64,000 nucleotides of DNA from the NCBI RefSeq assembly GCF_014649035.1, contig NZ_BMSG01000036.1, positions 1 through 64,000 on the forward strand, in the 5' to 3' direction. Origin of the DNA: Streptomyces sindenensis (GTDB taxonomy: Bacteria > Actinomycetota > Actinomycetes > Streptomycetales > Streptomycetaceae). The notes under the pieces were generated by a model. The model ran no database searches, was not told the origin of the DNA, and was given only the letters and a program-made list of their open reading frames with translations. Shown piece after piece: positions 44,590 to 53,252 of this stretch (position 1 is the first letter of the stretch; each line of letters starts with the position of its first letter). Made by a program: the position numbers and the translations under genes.

Positions 44590-44631
44590 TTTCGCCCTTC
44601 GCCTTTCGCCCTTCGCCTTTCGCCCTTCGCC
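44590..44631. repeat. Three perfect 14-bp tandem repeats
   Basis: TTTCGCCCTTCGCC repeated three times exactly, just after the TetR stop. Pyrimidine-rich, with no coding evidence. Confidence 0.85.
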
Positions 44632-44664
44632 GACCGCCTTCCGCCTCCCGCCTCCCGCCGACCT

Positions 44665-44704
44665 GCCTGGCTGCCTAGCTGCCTGGCTGCCTGGCTGCCT
44701 AGCT
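44665..44704. repeat. Five 8-bp tandem repeats
   Basis: Five copies of GCCTRGCT, with A or G alternating at one position, immediately upstream of the amidohydrolase gene. Such a short-unit array could vary in length by slippage. Confidence 0.85.
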
Positions 44705-44749
44705 GCCTGCCGTCCTACCCACCTGCCTCCCGAGCACCCTGGAGCCACC

Positions 44750-46372
44750 GTGCGTACCTCTCTCGTCCTCCTCTCCGCCCGACTCCTCGACCCGGTCACG
44801 GGCCGGGTCCTGCCGGAGACCGCGCTGGCCGTGTCCGGCGGACGGACGTCCGCGCTGGGCGGCGACCGGGAGATCCGGGCGCTGGCCGATGCCTCGACCA
44901 CGGTGATCGACCTCAAGGGCGCGGTGGTCACCCCGGGCCTGGTCGACGGGCATCTCCACCCGGTCTCGGGGGCCGAGCTGACGCACGGACTCGACCTGTC
45001 CGGCTGTACGGACCTGGCGGGGGTGCGCGCAGCGCTCGCGGGCGAAGTGCGGCGGCTGGCCCCGGGCGCCTGGCTGCATGCCTGGGGCCTGGACCCGAAC
45101 GTCTTCGGCGACGCGCCGGTGGAGTCCGCCGCCCTCTCCCCCGTGCTCGACGGCGTACCGGCCCTGCTCCAGCTCTTCGACGCCCACTCGATGCTGGCCA
45201 GCCCGCGCGCGCTGGAGCTGGCGGGGGTGGCCGGCCCCCGGACGTTCGACCAGGCCGCCGAGGTGGTCTGCGACGTGGCGGGGCGGCCGACCGGGCTGCT
45301 GCTGGAGGACGCCGCCTGCGAACTCGTCGAGCGGGCCGCGCCCCGGCCCACCCGTGAGGAGAGCCGCGACCGGCTGGCCGCCGCCCTGCGCTCGATGGCC
45401 GCCGCCGGGCTCACCGGCGGCCATGCCATGGACGCGAACGGGGACAGCCTCGCCCTGTACGCCGAACTGGACGCGGCGGGCGATCTGCCGCTGCGGCTGC
45501 GGGTCGCGCCCTGGTGCCAGCCCGGTGCGGACGCGGACGCGGTACGGGAGCTGATCGGGCAGCAGGGTACGGGCGGGACCCTGTGGCGGACGGCGGGCGT
45601 CAAGCTGTTCATGGACGGCACGATCGACAACGGCACCGCCTGGCTGGAGCGCCCCGACTGCCACGGCGAGTCCACCCACGCCTTCTGGCCCGACCCCGAG
45701 GTCTACACCCGGGTCGTCGGGGAGCTGCACCGCGCCAGGGTACCCACCGCCACCCACGCGATCGGGGACGCCGCCGTACGCCACGCCCTGGACTCGGTCG
45801 CGCAGGCCCGGACCGCCGGAGGCCCTGCCGTACGCCACCGGATCGAGCACATCGAGACGGTGCCCGACGACACCGTGGCCCGGTTCGCGGAGCTGGGCGT
45901 GGTCGCCTCCATGCAGCCCACGCACTGCTGCGACTTCACCCGGGCCGACCACACCGACAACTGGTCGCGGCGGCTCGGCGAGGAGCGTGCCTCCCGGGCC
46001 TGGCGTTGCCGCGACCTGTGGGACGCGGGCGCGCGGGTGGTCCTCGGCTCCGACTGGCCGATCGCGCCCTTCCCGCCGCTGGGCGTCATGGCGGGCGCCC
46101 GCCACCGCCGCCCCGGCCGCGACCTCACCCAGCCGCCGCACGGCCCCGGCCAGGCTCTCACCGCCCTCGAAGCGCTCCAGGGCATGACGGTCAACGCCGC
46201 CTGGGCGGCGGGCGACGAGCACGAGGCCGGCCGGCTCGCCGTGGGCAGCCGCGCCGACTTCACGGTCTTCGCGGACAGCCCCCTGACCACCCCTGCCGTC
46301 GAGCTGCCGGGCCTGCCGGTGCTGCTCACGGTCGTCGACGGCCGCACCACCCACCGCGACGCGGCGCTCTGA
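44750..46372 (+). CDS. Metal-dependent amidohydrolase (YtcJ-like)
   Basis: A 540-residue amidohydrolase of the YtcJ/LAF3 subgroup. The first metal ligands are in 'PGLVDGHLHPV' (HxH) near residue 70. The barrel's histidines follow in 'THAIGDAAVRHAL' and 'RIEHIETV', and the final Asp in 'VLGSDWPIAPF'. The C-terminal strand 'GRLAVGSRADFTVF' is typical. The start is a GTG in the clipped repeat-rich leader with a weak ribosome site. The substrate is unknown: members cleave amides, esters or cyclic ureides. Nearness to an NCS1 permease hints at a cyclic nitrogen compound. Confidence 0.85.
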   Translation: MRTSLVLLSARLLDPVTGRVLPETALAVSGGRTSALGGDREIRALADASTTVIDLKGAVVTPGLVDGHLHPVSGAELTHGLDLSGCTDLAGVRAALAGEVRRLAPGAWLHAWGLDPNVFGDAPVESAALSPVLDGVPALLQLFDAHSMLASPRALELAGVAGPRTFDQAAEVVCDVAGRPTGLLLEDAACELVERAAPRPTREESRDRLAAALRSMAAAGLTGGHAMDANGDSLALYAELDAAGDLPLRLRVAPWCQPGADADAVRELIGQQGTGGTLWRTAGVKLFMDGTIDNGTAWLERPDCHGESTHAFWPDPEVYTRVVGELHRARVPTATHAIGDAAVRHALDSVAQARTAGGPAVRHRIEHIETVPDDTVARFAELGVVASMQPTHCCDFTRADHTDNWSRRLGEERASRAWRCRDLWDAGARVVLGSDWPIAPFPPLGVMAGARHRRPGRDLTQPPHGPGQALTALEALQGMTVNAAWAAGDEHEAGRLAVGSRADFTVFADSPLTTPAVELPGLPVLLTVVDGRTTHRDAAL

Positions 46373-46401
46373 GCGCTCCTCACGCGCCGGTGCCGCGGGC
46401 G

Positions 46402-47184
46402 CTACTTGCCGAAGCGGCGTTCCCGGCCGGCGTACGAGCGCAGCGCACGCAGGAAGTCCACGTGCCGGAACGCCGGCCAGTAGCAGTCCACCCAGTGCAT
46501 CTCGGCGTACGCGGACTGCCAGAGCAGGAAGCCGGACAGGCGCTGCTCCCCGGAGGTGCGGATGATGAAGTCGGTGTGGTCGGCCACGGGTGAGTAGAGG
46601 TGGCGGGAGATGTCGTCGATCCCGAACCGGGCGACCAGTTCGGCGGGGTCGCCGCCGGCCGCGATGTGCTCCTCGAAGGCGCTCTTCACGGCGTCGACGA
46701 TCTCGCGCCGGCCGCCGTAGCCGACCGCCACGTCCACCTTGAGGCCGCCGCGCCCGGCCGTGGCGGCGGTGGCCTCCTTGAGCACCCGGGCGCTGGTGCC
46801 GGGCAGCATGTCGAGGGAGCCGATCGCCCGGACCTCCCAGTCCCGGCCCTCCGCCGTGATGTCCCGGACGGTCTCCTCGATGACCTCGATCAGCGGGCCG
46901 AGCTCCTCGGCGGGGCGGCCCAGGTTGTCGTCGGAGAGCATGAAGAGGGTCACGTGCTCGATCCCGGCGGCCGCGCACCAGCCGAGGAACGTGGTCACCT
47001 TGGCACCGCCCGCGCGGTAGCCCTCCCGGACGTCCGTGTGCCCGGCCTCGCGGGCCCAGCGCCGGTTGCCGTCGACCATGATTCCGACGTGCTGGGGGCG
47101 CGGCAGGCCCACCAGGGTGGCGGCGAGCCGACGCTCGTACACCGCTTCGACGGGCCTTCGGAGGAACAGGGGGAGCAGCTTCAT
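46402..47184 (-). CDS. uppS: Z-isoprenyl diphosphate synthase (UPP synthase family)
   Basis: A 260-residue cis-prenyltransferase. The diphosphate-binding Asp is in 'IMVDGNRRWAREAG' near residue 38, and the conserved C-terminal region is 'RTSGEQRLSGFLLWQSAYAE', giving Mg2+ and isopentenyl-binding residues. It makes a polyprenyl carrier lipid or a shorter Z-prenyl chain. Streptomyces have two or three paralogues, and this one, without the extra N-terminal extension, may be the short-chain type, as in Mycobacterium Rv1086. GGAGAGGG precedes the ATG. A five-copy 13-base repeat lies directly upstream. Confidence 0.88.
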   Translation of the reverse strand: MKLLPLFLRRPVEAVYERRLAATLVGLPRPQHVGIMVDGNRRWAREAGHTDVREGYRAGGAKVTTFLGWCAAAGIEHVTLFMLSDDNLGRPAEELGPLIEVIEETVRDITAEGRDWEVRAIGSLDMLPGTSARVLKEATAATAGRGGLKVDVAVGYGGRREIVDAVKSAFEEHIAAGGDPAELVARFGIDDISRHLYSPVADHTDFIIRTSGEQRLSGFLLWQSAYAEMHWVDCYWPAFRHVDFLRALRSYAGRERRFGK

Positions 47185-47194
47185 GAACCCTCTC

Positions 47195-47259
47195 CGGCAC
47201 GGGACAGCGGCACGGGACAGCGGCACGGGACAGCGGCACGGGACAGCGGCACGGGACAG
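47195..47259. repeat. Five perfect 13-bp tandem repeats
   Basis: CGGCACGGGACAG repeated five times exactly, starting ten bases upstream of the uppS start and touching its ribosome site. Read on the gene strand it is CTGTCCCGTGCCG. Copy-number change could alter the transcript leader or promoter spacing. Confidence 0.9.
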
Positions 47260-47413
47260 CGGATGTCGACGGACCCTATCAGCGGCTCGGGAAGTGGCGT
47301 CGGTCCGTCCCGGACCGGGGCTTCCGGAGGCCGGACCGGCTCGGTGCGGGCACAATCGAAGTGCTGCATCGAAGTGCTGCTCCGAATGCCCCCTGCGCGA
47401 AAAGGGGTACCAC

Positions 47414-49222
47414 GTGGACCACCCTCCCGGCCGGCCGGGCACACCGCTCCGTGCCGCACTCGACCGGCTGCCCGTTCCACGGATCCTGCGGCGCGCCGTG
47501 GGCGCGGCCACGGCGATGAGCGGCACCCGCCGCCTGGAATGGCTCAACGCGGCGGGCGCCCACATCGGTACCACGCTCGACCTGGACCGGACCGCCCAGG
47601 AGCTCGCGGACTACGCCGTACCGGAACTGGCCGACGCGGCCGCGGTCGACCTGCTGGAATCGATCCTGCGCGGAGGCGAGGGGGAACGGAGCGGATCGGC
47701 CGACGCGCCCCTGACCCGGGCCATGGCCGTGGCCCACATCGACGAGCTCAGGAACCTGGAACCGGACCCGGTGGGGGAGCTGACCACCGCCCACCCCTCC
47801 AAGGTGGCCCATCGGTGCCTGACCACGCGCCGACCGGCCCTGGTGCGACGCATCGCACCGGAACAGTACGAGTACATCGCCCCCACCTCGCACGCCGCCC
47901 TCGTCCTGCGCCGCGCGGGAGTGCACAGCTATCTGGCGCTGCCCCTCGTCTCCCGGGGTGTCCTGCTGGGACTCGTCGACTTCCTCCGGTCCGGGGACCG
48001 GCCACCGTTCTCGCACGCCGACGTGGCTCTCGCGTGCGAGCTGGCGGCGAAGGCCGCGGTGTTCGTGGACAACGCCCGCCTGTACGGGCGTGAGCGCGCG
48101 GCCGTCGTCGAGCTGCAACGCGCCCTGCTCCCCCGCGCCGCTCCCTCCACGCCGGGCCTGCGGGTCATGTCGAGCTACCGCCCCGCCGTCGACCCCGGCG
48201 GTGTGGGCGGCGACTGGTTCGACGTGGTGGCCCTGCCGAGCGGACGCAGCGCCCTCGTCGTGGGTGACGTGATGGGCCACGGGCTGGCGGCCGCGGCGAC
48301 CATGGGCCGGCTGCGCTCCGTCGCCCGTACGCTCCTGGGACTCGACATCTCACCGGAACGCGTACTGGCCCGGCTCGACCTGGCCGCCCGCGACCTGGAG
48401 GAGGACCAGGTCGCCACCTGCCTGTGCGCCGTCTACGACCACGCCGAGCGGACGTACCGGATGGCCAGCGCGGGCCACCTGCCGCCTTTGATGATCGACG
48501 CCGCCGGCCGGGCCGCCTTCCTGGACGTGCCCCCGGGCGCCCCCCTGGGCTCGGGGGTCATCCCCTACGACGAGGTGACGGCGAAGGTGCCGGAGGGCAG
48601 CCGCATCGTGATGTACACCGACGGGCTGATCAAGAACCGGCACGAGGACGTCGATGTTCCGCTGGAACGCCTGCGCGCGTCGGTCGACGGCCCGCCGGCC
48701 GCCCTGGCGGACACCTGCGAGGCGATCTGGACCGGGACCGACAGCTGCGGTGGCGGGCGATTCGACGACGCCGTCATGCTCATGGCGGAGACCCTGGCGC
48801 AGCCCGACGCGGAAGTGGTCGTCTGGTCGCTCCCGGACGACGGGTCGGCCGCCGGGGCGGCGCGCCGTCTGGTCCGCGCCCAGCTGGAACGCTGGTCGCT
48901 CTCCGAGCTGATGGACGTCACCGAACTGGTCGTGAGCGAACTCGTCGGCAACGCCCTCCGCTACGGCGGCGGGCCGAGCGGGCTGCGCCTGCTGCGCCAC
49001 GACCGGCTGTGCGTCGAGGTCTCGGACATCGGGCCGGATCTGCCCCAGATCCAGCACGCCCCCCTCAGCGCCGAGGGCGGCCGGGGGCTCCAGCTGATCA
49101 ACATGCTCTGCCGCCGGTGGGGCTCCTGCCGGACGCCCGAGGGAAAGGTCGTCTGGGCCGAGCAGGACCTGCCCGCTACGACGGCGAACTCCCGTCGCTC
49201 GCCGCCACAGCCCGGTCGCTGA
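47414..49222 (+). CDS. GAF-SpoIIE phosphatase with C-terminal ATPase domain
   Basis: A 602-residue signalling protein. Residues about 40-210 form a GAF sensor domain ('YLALPLVSRGVLLGLVDF' near its end). Residues about 225-420 are a PP2C-like SpoIIE phosphatase ('GVGGDWFDVVALPSGR', 'VGDVMGHGLAAAATMGRL', 'DDAVMLMAE', with metal-binding aspartates). The last 140 residues are an RsbW-like HATPase ('VSELVGNALRYGGG', 'GRGLQLINMLCRRWG'). Streptomyces have many of these, which dephosphorylate STAS anti-anti-sigma proteins and may bind anti-sigma factors. The partner STAS gene is not adjacent. The GTG start has AAGGGG upstream. It overlaps the convergent toxin-cluster gene by 47 bases. Confidence 0.88.
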   Translation: MDHPPGRPGTPLRAALDRLPVPRILRRAVGAATAMSGTRRLEWLNAAGAHIGTTLDLDRTAQELADYAVPELADAAAVDLLESILRGGEGERSGSADAPLTRAMAVAHIDELRNLEPDPVGELTTAHPSKVAHRCLTTRRPALVRRIAPEQYEYIAPTSHAALVLRRAGVHSYLALPLVSRGVLLGLVDFLRSGDRPPFSHADVALACELAAKAAVFVDNARLYGRERAAVVELQRALLPRAAPSTPGLRVMSSYRPAVDPGGVGGDWFDVVALPSGRSALVVGDVMGHGLAAAATMGRLRSVARTLLGLDISPERVLARLDLAARDLEEDQVATCLCAVYDHAERTYRMASAGHLPPLMIDAAGRAAFLDVPPGAPLGSGVIPYDEVTAKVPEGSRIVMYTDGLIKNRHEDVDVPLERLRASVDGPPAALADTCEAIWTGTDSCGGGRFDDAVMLMAETLAQPDAEVVVWSLPDDGSAAGAARRLVRAQLERWSLSELMDVTELVVSELVGNALRYGGGPSGLRLLRHDRLCVEVSDIGPDLPQIQHAPLSAEGGRGLQLINMLCRRWGSCRTPEGKVVWAEQDLPATTANSRRSPPQPGR

Positions 49223-49703
49223 CCAGAGCCGCCAGCACCAGCGGCTGGTCACCGTCGCTCCGTCCGAGCGTCAGGGCGATCCGACGGCCGGTGGTGCCCA
49301 CCGGGCCCCACACCACCAGGTCCCCGTACAGGTCCTGCCGGAACAGGGCCTCGACCAGCGGGTCCACCGCCGAGCCGCCCTGCCACCGCAGCAGCGGCCC
49401 ATGCAGGGGGACCTCGGTGTGCGGGCCCCAGCGGTGGCCCAACTCCTCCGCCAGGGACCTCAGACGGGCCTCCGCCGCCTCCTCCGCGTCGCTCCACTCG
49501 GGGGCGTACACACCGGTCATCGGGTCGCCCTCCCAGAGCGGCACGACACGGAAGCCGGGCCCCTGGGTGGCGGTCCACTCGCCGGTCGCCGGGTCGCCCA
49601 GCGCCTCCGTGGGGCCGGTGGGCGGCAGGGGGGCGGTGAGGAGTTCCCCGACCTCGGTCAGCGCCCGGCCGAGATCGAAGGGCTGTCCCGCCCGGGAGGT
49701 CAC
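49176..49703 (-). CDS. Unassigned protein of the toxin/immunity cluster (175 aa)
   Basis: A 175-residue soluble protein with a long acidic middle (WSDAEEAAEARLRSLAEELG) and a C-terminal strand-rich part ('LYGDLVVWGPVGTTGRRIAL'). It is encoded directly after an Imm52-like gene, overlapping its end by four bases (ATGA), so both are translated together. The C-terminal gene end overlaps the SpoIIE gene. I do not recognise a family. The position downstream of toxin and immunity genes suggests a second immunity protein, an immunity partner or an unrelated accessory gene. Confidence 0.65.
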   Translation of the reverse strand: MTSRAGQPFDLGRALTEVGELLTAPLPPTGPTEALGDPATGEWTATQGPGFRVVPLWEGDPMTGVYAPEWSDAEEAAEARLRSLAEELGHRWGPHTEVPLHGPLLRWQGGSAVDPLVEALFRQDLYGDLVVWGPVGTTGRRIALTLGRSDGDQPLVLAALVSDRAVAASDGSSPS

Positions 49704-50398
49704 AGCACCGCCCGGTCCATCGGGCGGGGCAGCGGCGCCAGGGCCCCCGCCTCGCGGAGCCGCTCGTACACCCGCACCACGGTCGCACTGTCACCCGGGG
49801 CCGCGATGCTCAGCAACTCCCCGCCGCCGGGCAGCGGTTCACGGACGGTCTCCAGGTCGTCGGGGACGAGGGCGGCGCGGGCCGGCGAGAGGTATCCGGT
49901 GCGTCCGACGACGGGGGCGCCGACGGAGTAGCCGGCGTCGTCCTCCAGCGCGTCCAGCACGTCGTCGTCGCTCACGTCGCCGAAGTCCGGCTCCCACACC
50001 CGGGCGACGAGGGAGAGCAGCGCCTCCTCGGGCACCACTGCCTCGTCCGGGGCGTGCAGGATGATCGCGAGCGACTGGAGCAGGAACTCCGGCGCACCGC
50101 CGGCCAGTCCGCTGACCTCGGCCTGCCAGCCGGCCGCGCCGGTCCCGACGAGCCGCAGCCCGGTCCCGGTGCGGTCCGACCAGTCGGTCGCGCTCTGGGC
50201 GGTACGGAGCGCGCCGAGCAGGGCGTCCCGGTCGGCGGTGAAGGCGGTGGCGGGCCCGCTGCCGTGGACCTGGCTCCAGACGTCGGCCGCCTGCGGGACC
50301 AGCTCGGCGATCCCGTCGAGGGTCCGCAGCCATCGGTCGGCCACCGCCTCGACCGGCTCCGGCCGGGGACCCCAGAAGCCCCGCACTACACGTCGCAT
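49700..50398 (-). CDS. Imm52-like immunity protein
   Basis: A 232-residue protein resembling Imm52: 'MRRVVRGFWGPRPEPVEAVADRW' at the start, with 'WGPRPE' typical of this family, and helices and strands to 'GDSATVVRVYERLREAG'. Imm52 proteins neutralise Tox-REase-5 nucleases and are encoded beside them, and the gene directly upstream encodes exactly such a domain. It is preceded by a good GGAGGAGAG ribosome site and starts 117 bases after the toxin stop. The family assignment is from memory of polymorphic toxin systems, so moderate. Confidence 0.7.
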   Translation of the reverse strand: MRRVVRGFWGPRPEPVEAVADRWLRTLDGIAELVPQAADVWSQVHGSGPATAFTADRDALLGALRTAQSATDWSDRTGTGLRLVGTGAAGWQAEVSGLAGGAPEFLLQSLAIILHAPDEAVVPEEALLSLVARVWEPDFGDVSDDDVLDALEDDAGYSVGAPVVGRTGYLSPARAALVPDDLETVREPLPGGGELLSIAAPGDSATVVRVYERLREAGALAPLPRPMDRAVL

Positions 50399-50515
50399 GC
50401 TCGTCTCTCCTCCGTCGGCCTGCCCGCTGCACGTGGCTCCCCCGGCCGGCCCGGCGGCCGGGGATCACCACGCGTTGCAGGCTACTCGGCCCGAAGCCCC
50501 CGGGCCGGGTAGGAA

Positions 50516-53056
50516 CTACTCGTCGAAAGCTCCCGGCTTTCTGGTGCTGTCGCCCGGGTGGGGCTTGGTGTGCACCACCTTGATCGGCAGCCCCTCGTCA
50601 CGGAACGCCTTGCGGGCGGCCTTGGCCACGTCCGGGTCGGAGAAGTGCCACTCCACGCTCCGGCCGCCGGCCGCCTCGACCTGGGCGCGGGCCTCGGTGA
50701 CGAACTTGTCCTTCCCGGACGGGGTCAGGGAGCCCCTGTCCGACTGGGACAGATAGCTGCCGTACCCGTTCTTGGCCTCCAGGAACGTCTGGCGGGAGGA
50801 GTCCCAACCGTCGTACTCCACCGCCGGTTTGCCCTCGCGCGGGTGCGGGACGACGTACTCCTGGCCGCGGTTGGTGCCGGTCACCTGCTCCTGGTAGCGG
50901 AGCCAGGACTCGTTCTTCCAGTTCGGCGCGGGGTTGCGGTCCCGGCTGGCCCAGTAGCCGTCGCCCCCGTCGGCGTCGCCGAACGTGCGGTCCTTGAGAT
51001 CGTCGGCCCAGGACGGCGGGTTGTAGTTGCGCGGGTCGGAGGTGTCGTTGCGCTGCGGCTCCGGGTACTTCTTCTTGTCCGCCTCCGCCCGGCGCGCCCG
51101 GTCCGGCTCCTCCAGCCGCTTCTGGTCCAGGTGCGCCTGGCGTTCCGCCGCCCGCGCCTCGTCGGCCGCCTTCTTGGCCGCCTCGTCGCAGCCGCCCTCG
51201 GCGAGGACGATCCGGCCCGGGGAACCGCCCGCGAGCACGCCGGTGCCCGCGCCCGGCACACCGCCGGACCCACCGCCACCGCCACTTCCGCCGCCGCCTC
51301 CGTACGGCACCCTGGGCGGACCGCCGGCGATGACGCAGCCGGTGCGGCGCGCCGCGTCCTCGGCGCTGTCCGCCGCCTCGTCGGCCTCCTTCGCCGCCTG
51401 GCGTACGCCGTCGAGGTCGCCCGCGTCCGCGGCCTGGCGGGCCCGGCGGGCAGCGGCGCTCGCATCGCCCGCCGCGTCCGCGATCTCGGAGGCCACGTTG
51501 CCGACCTTGCCGAGCTTGCCGGCCTTGCCGACCACCTTCGCCACGTTGTAGCCGGGGATGAACAGCGAGCCGACGTTCCAGATGACATCGGTGACGGCCC
51601 GGGTCTTCTCGCCGTTGTTCCAGCGCTCGCGGACCTCGTCCCCGACGAAGATGTCGTCCCCGACCGTGATCACCGTGTTGACGGAGGCCCCGCCCCAGTC
51701 CAGGAGCGCGCCCAGGTAGTCGCCGTCGGCCCACTTGTCGCCCGCGCCCTCGGAGTCGGTGACCCACTGGTCGCCGAGCTGCTTGCCGTAGTCGACCAGG
51801 CCCGACCAGGTCTCCGGCTTGAACAGGTCGACGATGCCGGTGATGTCGCCCCAGATCCCGTCGACCACCAGCCCCTTGAAGACCTGGGTCGTACGGTCCC
51901 AGGCGCAGCCGAAGAAGCCCCAGCCGCCGCAGTCCTCCTGCTCCTCGGCCTGCTCGCCGCCCTCGCCCTCACCGTCGCCGTCGTCGGACGCCTGTACGTC
52001 GTAGGCGGCCTCGGGCTCCTCGTGGTCCTCCGAGTAGGTGTCCTCGCCGGTGCCGGGGCGGCCGTCGTCGGGGCCTCCGGTGCCACCGGAGGAGTCGGCG
52101 CCGCCGGTGCCCCGGGTGCCTTCGGAACCGCCGGAGCCCTGCGTGCCGCCCGTACCCTCCGGGCCTCCGGCGCCCCCTGTCCCGCCGGAGCCGCCCGTGC
52201 CGCCGGAACCCTCCGTCCCGCCCGTACCGCCCGTCGCGTCGCCGCCGGTCGAGCCGCCCGTGGTGGTACCACCCGTGAGGGTCGAACCACCGTCGGATCC
52301 GCCTCCGTCAGCGCCCCCGTCAGCGCCCCCGTCGGCCCCGCCGTCCGCGCTCCCCGACGTACCGCCGTCCGCGCCGCCGCCCGGGTCGTCTCCCGCGACG
52401 GTGTCGCTGCCACCGGGCGACACCGGGCACGAACTGCCCGTCAGCGAGCAGATCGCGGACTGGAGCCCCTCCGTGATCCGGCCGCCGAGGCCACCCACCG
52501 TCAGCGCCCCGATCAGCGCGACGACGATCAGGACCAGGCCCAGGTACTCCAGCGCGGACTGCCCGCGGTCCCGGCGCCAGGTGATCATGTGCGGGAGCGA
52601 GAACTTCGGCGGCTCCCCGCGCTCCCGGGGCGGCAGCAGGAACCACGCGCGGCTCTGCGGGCGGCGCAGCAGCACCAGGATCACGACGGGCAGCACCAGC
52701 TGGGTGAACCCGTCCGGCGACCCGTCCGACACATTGCCGAGGCCACCGATGATCAGCCAGATCTGGACGGCGACGGTCCCCCACAGCACGCGTCGGCCGC
52801 CCGTACGCAGATGCCGGGCCAGCAGGGCGCAGAGCACCCCGGGGGCGGACGCGTACAGCAGGATGCCGAACACCTGGGCGCCCATGGCGTCGGCGGCGAG
52901 CGCCGAGCCGGAGAGGCCGACCGCGCCGAGGACCGTCGCGCCGAGCAGGACCAGGAGCAGCACCCGGACCAGGGCGAGCGGGCCGGGGAGGTCACGCCGG
53001 GGGGCGGCGGCCGGAGCCGGGCCTCCCGCTACGGGTATGCCACCGACAGCAGACAT
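50516..53056 (-). CDS. Polymorphic toxin with Flp-pilin-like segment and C-terminal Tox-REase-5 domain
   Basis: An 846-residue protein. Residues 25-133 contain four predicted membrane helices. At 164-190 a class III prepilin-like segment, R-GQSALEY plus a hydrophobic helix, has G165/Q166 as the processing site and Glu170 at +5 followed by Tyr, as in Flp pilins. Residues 213-340 are a Gly/Thr/Ser/Asp-rich linker; 340-620 include 'CGGWGFFGC' and helical stretches; 580-605 are poly-Gly/Ser. The end (about 690-830) matches Tox-REase-5: 'WLRYQEQVTG', 'VEYDGWDSSRQTFLEAKNGY' with Asp749, Glu760 and Lys762 as a PD-(D/E)XK site, then 'RSVEWHFSDPDVA'. The immunity gene follows. Confidence 0.85.
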   Translation of the reverse strand: MSAVGGIPVAGGPAPAAAPRRDLPGPLALVRVLLLVLLGATVLGAVGLSGSALAADAMGAQVFGILLYASAPGVLCALLARHLRTGGRRVLWGTVAVQIWLIIGGLGNVSDGSPDGFTQLVLPVVILVLLRRPQSRAWFLLPPRERGEPPKFSLPHMITWRRDRGQSALEYLGLVLIVVALIGALTVGGLGGRITEGLQSAICSLTGSSCPVSPGGSDTVAGDDPGGGADGGTSGSADGGADGGADGGADGGGSDGGSTLTGGTTTGGSTGGDATGGTGGTEGSGGTGGSGGTGGAGGPEGTGGTQGSGGSEGTRGTGGADSSGGTGGPDDGRPGTGEDTYSEDHEEPEAAYDVQASDDGDGEGEGGEQAEEQEDCGGWGFFGCAWDRTTQVFKGLVVDGIWGDITGIVDLFKPETWSGLVDYGKQLGDQWVTDSEGAGDKWADGDYLGALLDWGGASVNTVITVGDDIFVGDEVRERWNNGEKTRAVTDVIWNVGSLFIPGYNVAKVVGKAGKLGKVGNVASEIADAAGDASAAARRARQAADAGDLDGVRQAAKEADEAADSAEDAARRTGCVIAGGPPRVPYGGGGGSGGGGGSGGVPGAGTGVLAGGSPGRIVLAEGGCDEAAKKAADEARAAERQAHLDQKRLEEPDRARRAEADKKKYPEPQRNDTSDPRNYNPPSWADDLKDRTFGDADGGDGYWASRDRNPAPNWKNESWLRYQEQVTGTNRGQEYVVPHPREGKPAVEYDGWDSSRQTFLEAKNGYGSYLSQSDRGSLTPSGKDKFVTEARAQVEAAGGRSVEWHFSDPDVAKAARKAFRDEGLPIKVVHTKPHPGDSTRKPGAFDE

Positions 53057-53199
53057 ACGTGATCCGACCCCCGGCGCCCATAAGTGACATGACAACCGGT
53101 CACCCTAGGGTCGGGGGGCCTCGCGCGTCGTGGGCCCCAGGACCCAACCCCGGGCCCATAGGGGTGCATGGGCCGGCCGGCCGGCCGGAGGAGAAACAA

Positions 53200-53233
53200 C
53201 TGCCGGGCACCCCGGTGGAGGGGCGCCCGGCAG
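53200..53233 (-). terminator. Terminator after serA
   Basis: Nine-base arms CTGCCGGGC / GCCCGGCAG with a 16-base loop, about 20 bases past the serA stop. The sequence after the hairpin on this strand is GTTGTTTCTCC, moderately T-rich. Confidence 0.7.
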
Positions 53234-53252
53234 CCGGGGTCGTACAGGTGGG

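Noticed and set aside
50558-53062. 834-codon plus-strand open frame over the toxin gene
   Set aside because: Shadow of the Gly/Asp-rich toxin coding region; no recognisable domain.
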